Assembly (NCBI RefSeq): GCF_002263515.1
Contig: NZ_CP022752.1
Location: 3,534,001-3,598,000, forward strand
Origin: Actinopolyspora erythraea
Lineage (GTDB): Bacteria > Actinomycetota > Actinomycetes > Mycobacteriales > Pseudonocardiaceae
Direction of reading: 5' to 3'
Length of the DNA stretch: 64,000 nt
Made by a program: the position numbers and the translations under genes
Shown: piece by piece, positions 53,488 to 62,604 of the stretch
Layout of the letters: each line of letters opens with the position of its first letter
Numbering within the stretch: the stretch's first letter is position 1
The notes under the pieces: generated by a model
Seen by the model: only the letters and a program-made list of their open reading frames with translations
Databases searched by the model: none
Told to the model about the DNA's origin: nothing

Positions 53488-53781
53488 GGTCACCTCCGTC
53501 TTCCACAGCGGACTCACGCCCCGCCGCCACGGGGCTCGCTGCCCGCACGACTACCCGCCCGGGCCCGCCGCGCAAACTCCGAGGAGGACCGCTCGGTCGG
53601 GCTCCGCGAGCGCGCGGAGCACCACCGCCCCCGTCGTGCCTGTCGCGGACGGGCAGGATGTACGAGAATGCGATGGGATCGGGGCTTTCCGCCTCGGAAG
53701 GACGGACCCACCGTCCTCGCCGGGAACCAGCGCGGCGGGACGGGCCCACTCGCGCGGCGGTCGCGGAAGGGAGTTCACGAC

Positions 53782-55014
53782 GTGGGGCAGCTACAAACCG
53801 AGGTCGAGGCCACCGACGTGGGGCTCTGCCCCGAACGGCTGGAACGGATCGAACAGCACTTCGCGGAGTACGTCGCCGACGGCAGACTGCCCGGATGGCT
53901 GGTGCTCATCGCACGGCACGGCAAGATCGCCCATCTGCGCACCCACGGGATGCGCGACCTGGAAGCCGGGCTCCCGGTGGAGACGGACACCATCTTCCGC
54001 ATCTACTCGATGAGCAAACCGGTCACCTCGGTGGCGGCGATGATGCTCTACGAACGGGGACTGCTCGAACTGACCGACCCGGTCGCCGAGTACCTCCCGG
54101 AGTTCGACCAGCCCCGCGTCTACACCGGTGGTTCCGCCGCCGCCGCGCAGACCCGCCCCGCCACCGAGCCGATCAGGATCTGGCACCTGCTCACCCACAC
54201 CGCCGGGCTCACCTACGGTTTTCACCGGATCCACCCCGTGGACCAGATGTACCGCGAACAAGGCTTCGCGAACGGCTATCCGGAAGGGCTCGACCTGGCG
54301 GGTGCCTGTGCCGCGTGGGCACGACTGCCGCTGCTGTTCGATCCCGGTGAGGCCTGGAACTACTCCGTGGCCACCGACGTGCTCGGACGCGTGGTGGAGG
54401 TGGTCTCCGGCAGCACGCTCGACGAGTTCTTCCGGCGGAACATCTTCGAGCCGCTGGACATGCGCGACACCGACTTCGCCGTGGCCGAGTCGGAACAGGA
54501 CCGGCTGGCCGCGCTCTACAGCGTGGACCGCAACCGTCGCGCGGTGCGCAACGAGCGGTTGAACCGGGTGGGTACCGAGCTGCCGCACGTGCTCTCCGGA
54601 GGGGGCGGGCTGGTCTCCTCGGCCCGCGACTACCACCGCTTCACGCAGATGCTGCTCGGCGGCGGAACACTCGACGGCAACCGGCTGCTGAGCAACCGCA
54701 CCGTGGGGTTCATGACCCGCAACCACCTACCCGGCGGGGCGGAGCTCGCCGACATGGCGATGGGGTCGTTCTCCGAGGCCACCAACGCGGGCAAGGGGTT
54801 CGGACTCGGCTTCTCGGTCAACGACCGCCCGCAGGCGGCGAAGGTGCTGTCCTCGCAGGGGCAGTACGCCTGGGGCGGCATGGCGAGCACCGCGTTCTGG
54901 GTCGATCCGGCGGAGGACCTCACGGTGCTGTTCCTGACCCAGCTGATGCCCTCCAGCGTTCACCCGATCAGGACACGACTGCAGGCACTGGTCTATCAGG
55001 CACTGGTCGACTGA
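53782..55014 (+). CDS. beta-lactamase-family serine hydrolase (class C/esterase type)
   Basis: The 410-residue cytoplasmic-type protein has the SxxK motif in IYSMSKPVTS, a Tyr-containing second motif NYSVATDVLGRVVE in which the usual YxN reads YSV, and a third motif around YAWGGMASTAFWVDP. WHLLTHTAGLTYGF is a family signature. The SxxK and Tyr pattern is that of EstB-like esterases and penicillin-binding-type hydrolases rather than a true beta-lactamase. GTG 53782 follows GGAAGGGAG; there is no signal peptide. The substrate is unknown. Confidence 0.9.
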   Translation: MGQLQTEVEATDVGLCPERLERIEQHFAEYVADGRLPGWLVLIARHGKIAHLRTHGMRDLEAGLPVETDTIFRIYSMSKPVTSVAAMMLYERGLLELTDPVAEYLPEFDQPRVYTGGSAAAAQTRPATEPIRIWHLLTHTAGLTYGFHRIHPVDQMYREQGFANGYPEGLDLAGACAAWARLPLLFDPGEAWNYSVATDVLGRVVEVVSGSTLDEFFRRNIFEPLDMRDTDFAVAESEQDRLAALYSVDRNRRAVRNERLNRVGTELPHVLSGGGGLVSSARDYHRFTQMLLGGGTLDGNRLLSNRTVGFMTRNHLPGGAELADMAMGSFSEATNAGKGFGLGFSVNDRPQAAKVLSSQGQYAWGGMASTAFWVDPAEDLTVLFLTQLMPSSVHPIRTRLQALVYQALVD

Positions 55015-55191
55015 GCGGGCTCGCCGCCCACCACCGGGTGGGCCCATCACCGGGGCCCGCCGCGGAACCTCGCCGCCGCTCCCGGCTCGACGTCGAACGG
55101 TCTGCGACACGAGGCGCTCGTACTGGCACACCGGGTACCCCGGACACCACCGGCGACCCCGATGCCGGGGAGTCGTACCGCAGCAGGACGC

Positions 55192-55521
55192 TCAGCTACC
55201 GCGGTTGTACCCCAGCTCCTCCACGATGGGATTGCTCGTCGTCTCCGTCTCGTGCTCGGCGAGCCCGTCGGCAGTGCGTCCGGTGTTCTGGTCCGCCTTG
55301 TCCGCCTCGGTCTGGCCCGCCTCGGCGGCCGGGTCGAGTTGGAGCGAACGCCCCACCTCGGTGAGGTTCCCGTACTCATCGGCACGCGGCATGGCGCGCA
55401 ACGCGGCCAGCGTCTCCTCGTCGGCCTCGTTGGCCTCGGCGTGCGCGACGAGCTGGTCCTTGTCCGCCGGGAAGTCCACACCGGCCAGACTCGCGCTCAG
55501 CTTGGCTCGATCGACTGCCAC
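55192..55521 (-). CDS. DUF2795 domain protein
   Basis: The 109-residue acidic protein has the DUF2795 pattern LAGVDFPADKDQLVAHAEANEADEETLAALRAMP, followed by EYGNLTEVGRSLQL and a disordered C-terminus. Such small proteins are common in actinomycetes near stress genes; function unknown. It stands between the serine hydrolase and the DJ-1-like gene, all possibly stress-related. Confidence 0.82.
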   Translation of the reverse strand: MAVDRAKLSASLAGVDFPADKDQLVAHAEANEADEETLAALRAMPRADEYGNLTEVGRSLQLDPAAEAGQTEADKADQNTGRTADGLAEHETETTSNPIVEELGYNRGS

Positions 55522-55599
55522 TCTCGTCTCCCTTCTCCGTGATGGTGCCCCCGTCGGCTCCCCGGCACGTCCCTCCTGGCGCGGTTGTCCACCCCGCGA

Positions 55600-56190
55600 T
55601 CACCCGGCACCGGTGCTGGGGACGCTGCGGGACTGGGAGCGATGTCTACCCTCGGCGATCTCCTCGACCGCCTTGGCGCAGAAGACGTCGAGATCATCGG
55701 GATTGCGACTGGTGACCAGACCGGAGTCGACGACCACCTGTTCGTCGGTCCACTCGGCCCCGGCGTTGCGCAGGTCCGTGGCCAGACTCGGGTAGGAGGT
55801 CAGCCGACGTCCACGCACCACGTCCGCCTCGATGAGCGTCCAGGGCGCGTGACAGATCGCCGCGACGGGCTTCTGCGCCGAGAAGAAGTCCGCGACGAAT
55901 CGAACGGCCTCCGGCACCCGGCGCAGCGCGTCCGGGTTCGCCACGCCTCCCGGCAGGACCAGCCCCGCGTAGTCCTCGACGTCCGCGTCACCGACGATCC
56001 GGTCGACCGGGAAGGTGTCCGCCTTGTCGAGGTGGTGGAACGCCCGCACCGAACCGGAGGAGACCGAAACCAGCTCCGGCTGCCCACCGGCCCGCTCGAC
56101 GGCCTGCCAGGGCCGCGTCAGCTCCACCTGCTCGACCCCCTCACCGGCGACCAGGAAGGCCACGCGCAGTCCGCTCAGGCTTCCGGACAT
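55600..56190 (-). CDS. DJ-1/PfpI-family protein
   Basis: The 196-residue protein has the DJ-1/PfpI fold: LRVAFLVAGEGVEQVELTRPW, the elbow AICHAPWTLIEADVVRGRRLTSYPSL with the nucleophile Cys in ICHAPW, and the acidic residue near the N-terminus (GVEQVE). It resembles YhbO/YajL-type protein deglycase or chaperone members rather than glutamine amidotransferases. ATG 56190 follows GGGAGGTGG. It is divergent from a peroxiredoxin gene, suggesting oxidative or carbonyl stress defence. Confidence 0.9.
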   Translation of the reverse strand: MSGSLSGLRVAFLVAGEGVEQVELTRPWQAVERAGGQPELVSVSSGSVRAFHHLDKADTFPVDRIVGDADVEDYAGLVLPGGVANPDALRRVPEAVRFVADFFSAQKPVAAICHAPWTLIEADVVRGRRLTSYPSLATDLRNAGAEWTDEQVVVDSGLVTSRNPDDLDVFCAKAVEEIAEGRHRSQSRSVPSTGAG

Positions 56191-56340
56191 GGCCTGACCA
56201 CCTCCCCTCGACATCGGCAGACGCGATCCGTGGCATCGCGTTACCCGGCGAGGACGCTCGCCAAACCTCGCTCCGAGCGGCGCGGACGACCGCCCCGGGT
56301 AGGTTGGGACGGGAGCGAAACCGATCATCGGAGGCGTCAA

Positions 56341-56793
56341 GTGCAGTCGGGCGATCTCGTGCCGGATTTCGAGCTGGCGGACCAGTACGGAGCACACCGC
56401 TCACTGTCCGAACTGCTGACCGGAGGCATCGTTGTCCTCTTCTTCTACCCGGCGGCCATGACCCGCGGCTGCACGGCCCAGAGCTGTCACTTCCGGGACC
56501 TGGCCGCCGAGTTCGCCGTGCTGGGGGCTCAACCGGTCGGTATCAGCCCGGATCCGGTGGACAAGCAGGCTCGGTTCGCGAGCACGAACTCGCTGGGATT
56601 TCCGCTGCTTTCCGACGAGGACGGCGCGGTGGCCCGCCGTTTCGGCGTTCGACGCGGCTTCGGACCGCTCCCCGTGAAGCGTCACACCTTCCTCATCGAT
56701 CGTGACAGCCGGATCCTGCGGGTGATCCGCAGCGAGTTCCGGATGGCGGCCCACGCGGACAAGGCGATCGAGTTCCTGCGGCAACGCGGCTGA
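56341..56793 (+). CDS. peroxiredoxin (BCP/AhpC-TSA family)
   Basis: The 150-residue protein is a BCP-type thiol peroxidase: GDLVPDFELADQYGAHRSLSEL, the peroxidatic Cys in FFYPAAMTRGCTAQSCHFRDL with a second Cys five residues on, and PLPVKRHTFLIDRDSRIL. The usual T-P-G-C triad reads T-R-G-C. GTG 56341 follows CGGAGGCG. It probably uses thioredoxin or mycoredoxin as reductant. It is divergent from the DJ-1-like gene. Confidence 0.93.
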   Translation: MQSGDLVPDFELADQYGAHRSLSELLTGGIVVLFFYPAAMTRGCTAQSCHFRDLAAEFAVLGAQPVGISPDPVDKQARFASTNSLGFPLLSDEDGAVARRFGVRRGFGPLPVKRHTFLIDRDSRILRVIRSEFRMAAHADKAIEFLRQRG

Positions 56794-56943
56794 GCAGCGG
56801 CCCCACGCTTCGCGGGGCTCGTGCGACGGGCCGGCGCGGGCGCGAACGTGCTCAACGACTCAGCTCCCGGCCCGGCCCCGTCAGCCAGCGGCCACGTCCG
56901 GGGTCACCGCTCCGGGAGCACCGTACTGGAAGGGTGGAGGTCC

Positions 56944-58146
56944 GTGACCGAACAGACCGTCGGCGTGATCGGTGGCGGCATCGTCGGACTCGCGGTGGCG
57001 CGCGAGCTCAGCCGACGACACGAGAGCGTGCGCGTCGTCGTGTTCGAGAAGGAGGACCGGCTCGGGGCGCACCAGACCGGGCACAACTCCGGTGTCGTGC
57101 ACGCCGGTCTCTACTACCAGCCCGGCAGCCTCAAGGCCGAGCTGTGCAAGCGCGGGCGCTCGATGCTGCGCGAGTACTGCTCCGAGCGGGCGGTGCCGTA
57201 CGTCGAGTGCGGCAAGCTCGTGGTCGCGGTCGAGGAGTCCGAACTGGACCGCTTCGACGCCCTGGAGGCGAACGCGCGCCGCAACGGCGTGCCGGGGCTG
57301 CGGCGGGTGTCGGGCTCGGGCATCACCGAGATCGAACCCCACGCCAGCGGGGTGGCCGCGCTGCACTCCCCGGAGACCGCGATCACCGACTACGCCGCGG
57401 TGGCCGCCGCGCTGGGCGAGGACGTCGGGCGGGCCGGTGGCCACGTGCTGCTCTCCACCGCCGTGACCGGGTTGCGACGTCGGCCCGGTGGCATCGAGGT
57501 GGCCACCACCGGCGGGGTGCACCGGGTCGACCGGCTCGTCGTCTGCGCCGGGCTGCGGTCCGACCGGGTCTCGCGCTGGGCGGACGGCGCGGACGGGCCG
57601 CGGATCGTGCCGTTCCGGGGGGAGTACATGCGCCTCGCGCCGTCCGTGCGCGAGCTGGTCCGCGGCATGATCTACCCCGTGCCGGACCCGCGCTACCCGT
57701 TTCTGGGAGTGCACTTCACCCGTCGCGTCTCGGGCGAGGTCGAGGTCGGCCCGAACGCCGTACTGGCGCTCGCCAGGGAAGGCTACCGCCGCCGGGACGT
57801 CTCCCCCGGACAACTTCGCGACATGGCCCGCTGGCCGGGGTTCTGGCGGATGGCCCGCGCGCACTGGCGCACCGGTGTTCGGGAGGTGGTGGGCAGCCTC
57901 TCGGTCAGGGCCTACATGCGTTCGGCGAGCCGGTACGTCCCCGCCGTCGGTCCGGCCGAGGTGCGGCGCGCCGGTACCGGAGTCCGCGCGCAGGCCGTGG
58001 ACCGGGACGGGTCGCTGGTGGACGACTTCCGGATCAATCACGCCGACGGCATCACCACGGTGCGCAACGCGCCTTCGCCCGCGGCCACCTCGGGCCTGGC
58101 GATCGCCGAGCACGTGGTCGACCGAATGGAGTCGGAGCGCCCGTAG
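56944..58146 (+). CDS. lhgO: L-2-hydroxyglutarate oxidase
   Basis: The 400-residue FAD-dependent oxidase converts L-2-hydroxyglutarate to 2-oxoglutarate. It has the N-terminal GVIGGGIVGLAVARELSRRH dinucleotide fold, GHNSGVVHAGLYYQPGSLKAELCKRG, PYVECGKLVVA, EPHASGVAALHSPETAITDY, FRGEYMRLAP and LGVHFTRRVSGEVEVGPNAVLA, all typical of LhgO/L2HGDH. GTG 56944 follows GGAGG. LhgO often works with the glutarate hydroxylase GlaH/CsiD; no csiD is visible, but a glutaryl-CoA route lies 5-9 kb upstream. Confidence 0.92.
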   Translation: MTEQTVGVIGGGIVGLAVARELSRRHESVRVVVFEKEDRLGAHQTGHNSGVVHAGLYYQPGSLKAELCKRGRSMLREYCSERAVPYVECGKLVVAVEESELDRFDALEANARRNGVPGLRRVSGSGITEIEPHASGVAALHSPETAITDYAAVAAALGEDVGRAGGHVLLSTAVTGLRRRPGGIEVATTGGVHRVDRLVVCAGLRSDRVSRWADGADGPRIVPFRGEYMRLAPSVRELVRGMIYPVPDPRYPFLGVHFTRRVSGEVEVGPNAVLALAREGYRRRDVSPGQLRDMARWPGFWRMARAHWRTGVREVVGSLSVRAYMRSASRYVPAVGPAEVRRAGTGVRAQAVDRDGSLVDDFRINHADGITTVRNAPSPAATSGLAIAEHVVDRMESERP

Positions 58147-58361
58147 CGGACTCCGGAGGGCCGTCGGTGTTTGGGGAACACGCGAACCGCCCCCGCGCGG
58201 TCGCGGTGGCGTGCTCGACCGTGCGGAGTCGGCCCGCTCGCCGCCGGGCTTCCGACGCTGTTCGTCCAACCCTCGGACGGTGCCGAACGTCCCCGGTTCG
58301 GGACCATGCGTCCGTCCCGACCCATTAGGCTTGGTTGGCGAGACGGTGAAGGGGGAGCTCA

Positions 58362-60026
58362 GTGCAGCCGCTGTTGAGCAGCGAGCCGAGCAAGGTCGGT
58401 GACTATCGGCTGTTCGCCCGTATCGGCAAGGGGGCGATGGGGGCGGTTTACCTCGGATGTTCCCGGGGAGGGCGTCCGGTGGCGGTGAAGGTGGCCAAAC
58501 CGGAACTCGCCGAGGACGCCGAGTTCCGCGAACGGTTTCGCCGGGAGGCGAGCATGTCGGCCTCGGTCGGCGGTTTCTGGACCGCCACCGTGGTCGATTC
58601 GGACCCCGAGGCCGAGCACCCCTGGCTGGCGACCGAGTACGTGCCGGGGCCGACGCTGCACCAGGCGGTGACCGAGCACGGCCCGTTTCCGGAGCACACC
58701 GTGCGCAGGTTGGGGGCCGGCCTGGCCGAGGCGCTGCAGGCGGTGCACCGGGCCGGGTTGGTGCACCGCGACCTCAAACCCTCGAACGTGCTGCTCGGCC
58801 CGGACGGCCCACGGGTGATCGACTTCGGGATCTCCCGGGCCATGGCGGCCACGGGCATGACCGCCACCGGGATGTTCTTCGGAACGCCGGGCTTCTTCTC
58901 CCCCGAGCAGACCACCGGCGGGGAGATAGCCCCGCCCAGCGACGTGTTCTCGCTGGGCGCGGTGCTGGTGTTCGCCTCGGCCGGAACGGCGCCGTTCGGC
59001 AACGAGAACAGCGCCGCCATGCTCTACCGGGTGGTCCACGCCGAGCCGGACCTGGGCGCGGTGCCCGAGGGGCTGCGTCCGCTGATCGCCTCCTGCCTGG
59101 CGAAGGACCCACACGCGCGCCCGAGCACCGGTGAGCTGCTCGACCACCTCGGGCACTCCGGTTCACCCGACGGCGAGTGGCTCCCGCGGCGGGTCACGGC
59201 GCTCATCTCGGCGCACACCGCCGAGCTGGACCGGGTGTTCCGCGGTGACCTCCCCTCGACGAGCGGCGGGGCGAAGGGCACGCGGGCGGCGGAGCCGCCG
59301 GGTGACTCCCCCGTTCCCCGGGACAACGGGAACCAGGAACGGCGCGGCTCGGTCGCGGTCGGCGCGACACCGGTCGCCGCACCGGAGGGGACCGCGGTCG
59401 CTCCGGCGTCCCGCCCGTCGGAGGCCGGGCGATCCGATCCTCGCCCGAACGGCGGATCACACGTGGCCGCGCCACCGCCGGCCCAGGCGGAGCGGCCGCT
59501 GGTGCGGCCGGACCTGCCCGGACCGACCTTCCACAGCGGCAGGCGAATCAACGCGCTGCTGTGGTCGGCGTTCTCCGGGCTGCTGGCCTACAGCACGGTG
59601 GTGGTGGCGGCGAAGACCGGAGCCGGAGGCTCGGCGCGGGTGCTGCTGGCACTGGGGGTGTTCCTGCTCGTGCTCAGCAGCGTGCTGTGCCTGGGGCAGG
59701 CACTCACTCCCGGGGTTCGCGTGCGGGTCAACAGCGACGGGCTGCGGATATCGCGCATGGGGCTGCACCGCGAAATCCCCTGGAGCCGGGTCAGCAGGGT
59801 CGGTCTGGTCGGCAGCGGCAAGAAGCAGGCCCTGACGGTGTGGGTGCACCGCGAGTTCACCCCGCACCCCAAGTGGTGGCACCGCACCCGCGAGTACTAC
59901 GGGGGCAGCAAGATCTTCTCCGTGGGAGCGACCGGCGGGTGGTGGCGAAGGCGGCGCGAGGCCCGCAGGCTTCGCGCCGCCCTGCGGCAGTACGCGCCGC
60001 GCAGTTACGACCCCCGGCTGCTCTGA
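58362..60026 (+). CDS. Ser/Thr protein kinase with two transmembrane segments and a PH-like C-terminal domain
   Basis: The 554-residue protein has an N-terminal PknB-type kinase domain (about 12-270): Gly-rich loop IGKGAMGAVYLG, Lys43 (VAVKVAKP), HRDLKPSN with D137, DFG with D154 and FFGTPGFFSPEQTTGGE, so it should be active. A Pro/Ala-rich linker (about 290-390) follows, then two hydrophobic segments (about 397-416 and 424-446), and a C-terminal domain (about 450-545) resembling bacterial PH domains (DGLRISRMGLHREIPWSRVSRVGLVG). PASTA domains are absent. GTG 58362 follows AAGGGGGAG. The tail could bind membrane or a partner. Confidence 0.88.
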   Translation: MQPLLSSEPSKVGDYRLFARIGKGAMGAVYLGCSRGGRPVAVKVAKPELAEDAEFRERFRREASMSASVGGFWTATVVDSDPEAEHPWLATEYVPGPTLHQAVTEHGPFPEHTVRRLGAGLAEALQAVHRAGLVHRDLKPSNVLLGPDGPRVIDFGISRAMAATGMTATGMFFGTPGFFSPEQTTGGEIAPPSDVFSLGAVLVFASAGTAPFGNENSAAMLYRVVHAEPDLGAVPEGLRPLIASCLAKDPHARPSTGELLDHLGHSGSPDGEWLPRRVTALISAHTAELDRVFRGDLPSTSGGAKGTRAAEPPGDSPVPRDNGNQERRGSVAVGATPVAAPEGTAVAPASRPSEAGRSDPRPNGGSHVAAPPPAQAERPLVRPDLPGPTFHSGRRINALLWSAFSGLLAYSTVVVAAKTGAGGSARVLLALGVFLLVLSSVLCLGQALTPGVRVRVNSDGLRISRMGLHREIPWSRVSRVGLVGSGKKQALTVWVHREFTPHPKWWHRTREYYGGSKIFSVGATGGWWRRRREARRLRAALRQYAPRSYDPRLL

Positions 60027-60031
60027 GCCCC

Positions 60032-60073
60032 CGGCACGGCCTCCGTGCCCCTGGGGAATCCGGGGCCGTGCCG
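60032..60073 (+). terminator. probable hairpin after the kinase gene
   Basis: CGGCACGGCC (60032-60041) pairs with GGCCGTGCCG (60064-60073), 5 bases after the stop codon. The loop is 22 bases. Confidence 0.45.
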
Positions 60074-60154
60074 ACGCTTCCCGGCGTCGCGGGACGCTCC
60101 GGGGCATCGCGTCCGGCCTCGGGAACCCGCCGGAGCGCACCCAGCCACGAGCGC

Positions 60155-60183
60155 GGTGCCGGCCCGTCGGCCGGGCCGGCACC
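60155..60183. terminator. bidirectional terminator between kinase and SGNH genes
   Basis: GGTGCCGGCCCG (60155-60166) and CGGGCCGGCACC (60172-60183) form a perfect 12-base stem with a 5-base loop, between convergent genes. Confidence 0.8.
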
Positions 60184-60190
60184 CGGGGAA

Positions 60191-61024
60191 TCACCGCACC
60201 CGCGAGCCCTGTGCGTCGAAGAACCCGGCGACCTCGGGCAGGAAGCCCTGTTCGTGCCCGGCGGCGTTGGGGTGGAAGGATTCCTCGACCGGGTAGGACA
60301 GGCCGTTGATCCAGGGCTGTCCACCGCACACGCCGTGCCCGGCGAACTCCTCGCGCACGTCACGGAACGAGAACCCGGCCGCCTCGGCCTGTTCGGAGAT
60401 CACGCTGTTGAGCGTGTCGGCGGCCTCGTTGAGCCTGCCCCGTTCGAACTCGCTGAGCAGCGACAGGCAGGGCCCGAGTTCGAACAACCGGGGGTAGCCC
60501 ACCACTGCCACCCGAGCGGCCGGAGCCGCCTCCGCGATCGCGTCGTAGGTGCCCGCGAGCTCGGCGGGAAGCTGCTGGGTCGCGTAGTTCTCCGCCTCGG
60601 TGACCACGTCGTCGCAGGCCTGGTCCCCACCGGTGGTGCAGGTGGTGACGACCTCACCGAATCCCGCGTCGTTGCCGCCGACCGAGACGGTGACCACATC
60701 GGTGCTCGCGCTCAGCGCGGCGACCTGCTCGTTGATGACGTCCGGGGTCTTCGCGCCGCCGCAGGCGACGAAATCCAGGGAATCGACCAGTCCCTGGTCG
60801 GCTATCAGTCCGGGGTAGGCCTGCGGGCTCCGCAGGCAGTCACCGCTCTCGGGGGTGTAGTTCCCGATCCCCACGCCCGAGGCGTAGGAGTCCCCGAGGG
60901 CCACGTACTCGACCGGATCGGCACGGTCCTCAGTGGTGGCCGCACTCGCGACGGGGGCCAGGAAGGGGAGCAGGGCAGCAGCCAGAACGGCGGAACAACG
61001 GTTCGACAGCGCGGATTTGCGCAC
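60191..61024 (-). CDS. secreted SGNH/GDSL-type lipase/esterase
   Basis: The 277-residue protein has a Sec signal peptide (RKSALSNRCSAVLAAALLPFLAPVASA, cleavage near residue 28) and the SGNH blocks GDSYASG, the Gly in VACGGAKT, GGNDAGF and the His in ESFHPNAAGHEQG. The dyad-type arrangement resembles Streptomyces SsE- and SCO1725-like esterases. Six cysteines in the mature part could form disulfides (CLRSP/CGG, CTTGGDQAC, CLSL/CGG). Product is exported; substrate could be lipid or polysaccharide esters. Confidence 0.93.
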   Translation of the reverse strand: MRKSALSNRCSAVLAAALLPFLAPVASAATTEDRADPVEYVALGDSYASGVGIGNYTPESGDCLRSPQAYPGLIADQGLVDSLDFVACGGAKTPDVINEQVAALSASTDVVTVSVGGNDAGFGEVVTTCTTGGDQACDDVVTEAENYATQQLPAELAGTYDAIAEAAPAARVAVVGYPRLFELGPCLSLLSEFERGRLNEAADTLNSVISEQAEAAGFSFRDVREEFAGHGVCGGQPWINGLSYPVEESFHPNAAGHEQGFLPEVAGFFDAQGSRVR

Positions 61025-61343
61025 GGGACACCTCCGGTGGCCTTGATCGACCGTTCGTGATTATCAACACACCGGGGATCACGGAAGACGAACACGACGA
61101 ATCCGGCCGAATTGGCTGCGATCGTGTGAGAGGCCGTCACCGGAAAGCCGGAAGAGGCCGGAGGCCGCACGGAGCAGCGGGCACGGGGCACCACGCGAAG
61201 CGGCGCCGACCGGCGTTCGCGAACCCCCGGAAACGGGATGTGCGCAACGAACGATCAACCACGGCACCGACGACGCAACGAACAACCAAAGGAAGCAATG
61301 TGTCTCGGCTGAAAGTATCGCCATGACGACATAGCCTGTTGCC
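61025..61343. other. 319-base divergent promoter region
   Basis: No gene is supported between the divergent SGNH esterase and rocD genes. The half next to rocD (61255-61343) is comparatively AT-rich and contains the sequence CAACGAACAACCAAAGGAAG, presumably with the rocD promoter. No clear operator was found. Confidence 0.4.
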
Positions 61344-62585
61344 ATGACAGCGGCCGTACCCGGCGTGCGTGGCACGCCTTCCGAGACATCCGAGTTCCTG
61401 GCACTGGACGAGACCTACTCCGCGCACAACTACCACCCGCTTCCAGTGGTGCTCGCGAAGGCGTCCGGGGCGTGGGTGACCGATGTGGAGGGGAACGACT
61501 ACCTCGACTTCCTCGCCGGATACTCCGCGCTGAACTTCGGGCACCGTCACCCGGAGCTGACCGCTGCCGCGATGGAGCAACTCGAACGGGTGACGCTGAC
61601 CAGCAGGGCTTTCCACCACGACCAGTTCGGCCCGTTCTGCAGAGAGCTGGCGGAGCTGACGGGCACGGAGATGGTGCTGCCCATGAACTCGGGGGCCGAA
61701 GCCGTGGAGTCGGCGATCAAGGTCGCCCGCAAGTGGGCCTACCGGGTCAAGGGCGTCGCCGAGGACCGTGCGGAGATCGTCGTGGCCGGCTCCAACTTCC
61801 ACGGGCGCACCACCACGATCGTCTCGTTCTCCACCGACCCCGAGGCCCGTGCCGACTACGGCCCCTACACACCGGGTTTCGTCATCACCGAGTACGGCGA
61901 CGCGGCCGAGGTCGAATCGGTGATCACCCCGAACACGGCCGCGGTCCTCGTGGAACCGATCCAGGGCGAAGCCGGGGTGGTCGTCCCACCGCGGGGATAC
62001 CTGCGCGAGCTGCGGAAGCTGTGCGACGACAACAACGTGCTACTGATCGCCGACGAGATCCAGTCGGGGCTGGCTCGGACCGGCGAGCTGCTGGCCAGCT
62101 CACACGAGGACGTGAGAGCGGATCTCTACACCCTGGGCAAGGCCCTCGGCGGTGGGATCCTGCCCGTCTCCGCGGTGGTGGGCAGCCGGGCGGTGCTCGG
62201 GGTCCTGCACCCCGGCGAGCACGGTTCGACGTTCGGGGGCAACCCGCTGGCCTGCGCGGTGGGCCGGGCCGTGGTGAACCTGCTGTCCACCGGGCACTTC
62301 CAGCAGCGGGCGCGTGAGCTGGGTGCCCGACTGCACGAACGCCTGGAGGGGCTGGTCGGGCACGGGGTGTCCGAGGTCCGGGGGCGCGGCCTGTGGGCGG
62401 GCGTCGACATCGCGGCGGGCGGGCCCGAGGGGCGCACGGCGGCCACGGAACTGATGCGGCACGGTGTGCTGTGCAAGCAGACCCAGGACCGCACGCTCCG
62501 GATCGCTCCGCCGCTGGTCATCACCTCGGAGGAGCTGGACTCCGGTCTGGACGCCGTCGAACGGGTGCTGACCGCGAGCCGGTGA
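61344..62585 (+). CDS. rocD: ornithine aminotransferase
   Basis: The 413-residue PLP enzyme converts ornithine and 2-oxoglutarate to glutamate semialdehyde and glutamate, feeding the same P5C pool that PruA uses. Features are DVEGNDYLDFLAGYSALNFGHRHPEL, MNSGAEAVESAIKVARKW, FHGRTTTIVSFSTDP, VEPIQGEAGVVVPPRGYL, ADEIQSGLARTG and the PLP Lys266 in YTLGKALGGG. SALNFGHRHP is characteristic of ornithine rather than acetylornithine transaminases. ATG 61344 is the start. It stands alone next to zapE (convergent, 19 bases between stops). Confidence 0.93.
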   Translation: MTAAVPGVRGTPSETSEFLALDETYSAHNYHPLPVVLAKASGAWVTDVEGNDYLDFLAGYSALNFGHRHPELTAAAMEQLERVTLTSRAFHHDQFGPFCRELAELTGTEMVLPMNSGAEAVESAIKVARKWAYRVKGVAEDRAEIVVAGSNFHGRTTTIVSFSTDPEARADYGPYTPGFVITEYGDAAEVESVITPNTAAVLVEPIQGEAGVVVPPRGYLRELRKLCDDNNVLLIADEIQSGLARTGELLASSHEDVRADLYTLGKALGGGILPVSAVVGSRAVLGVLHPGEHGSTFGGNPLACAVGRAVVNLLSTGHFQQRARELGARLHERLEGLVGHGVSEVRGRGLWAGVDIAAGGPEGRTAATELMRHGVLCKQTQDRTLRIAPPLVITSEELDSGLDAVERVLTASR

Positions 62586-62604
62586 GCACCCCCTCCCGGT
62601 CGGC

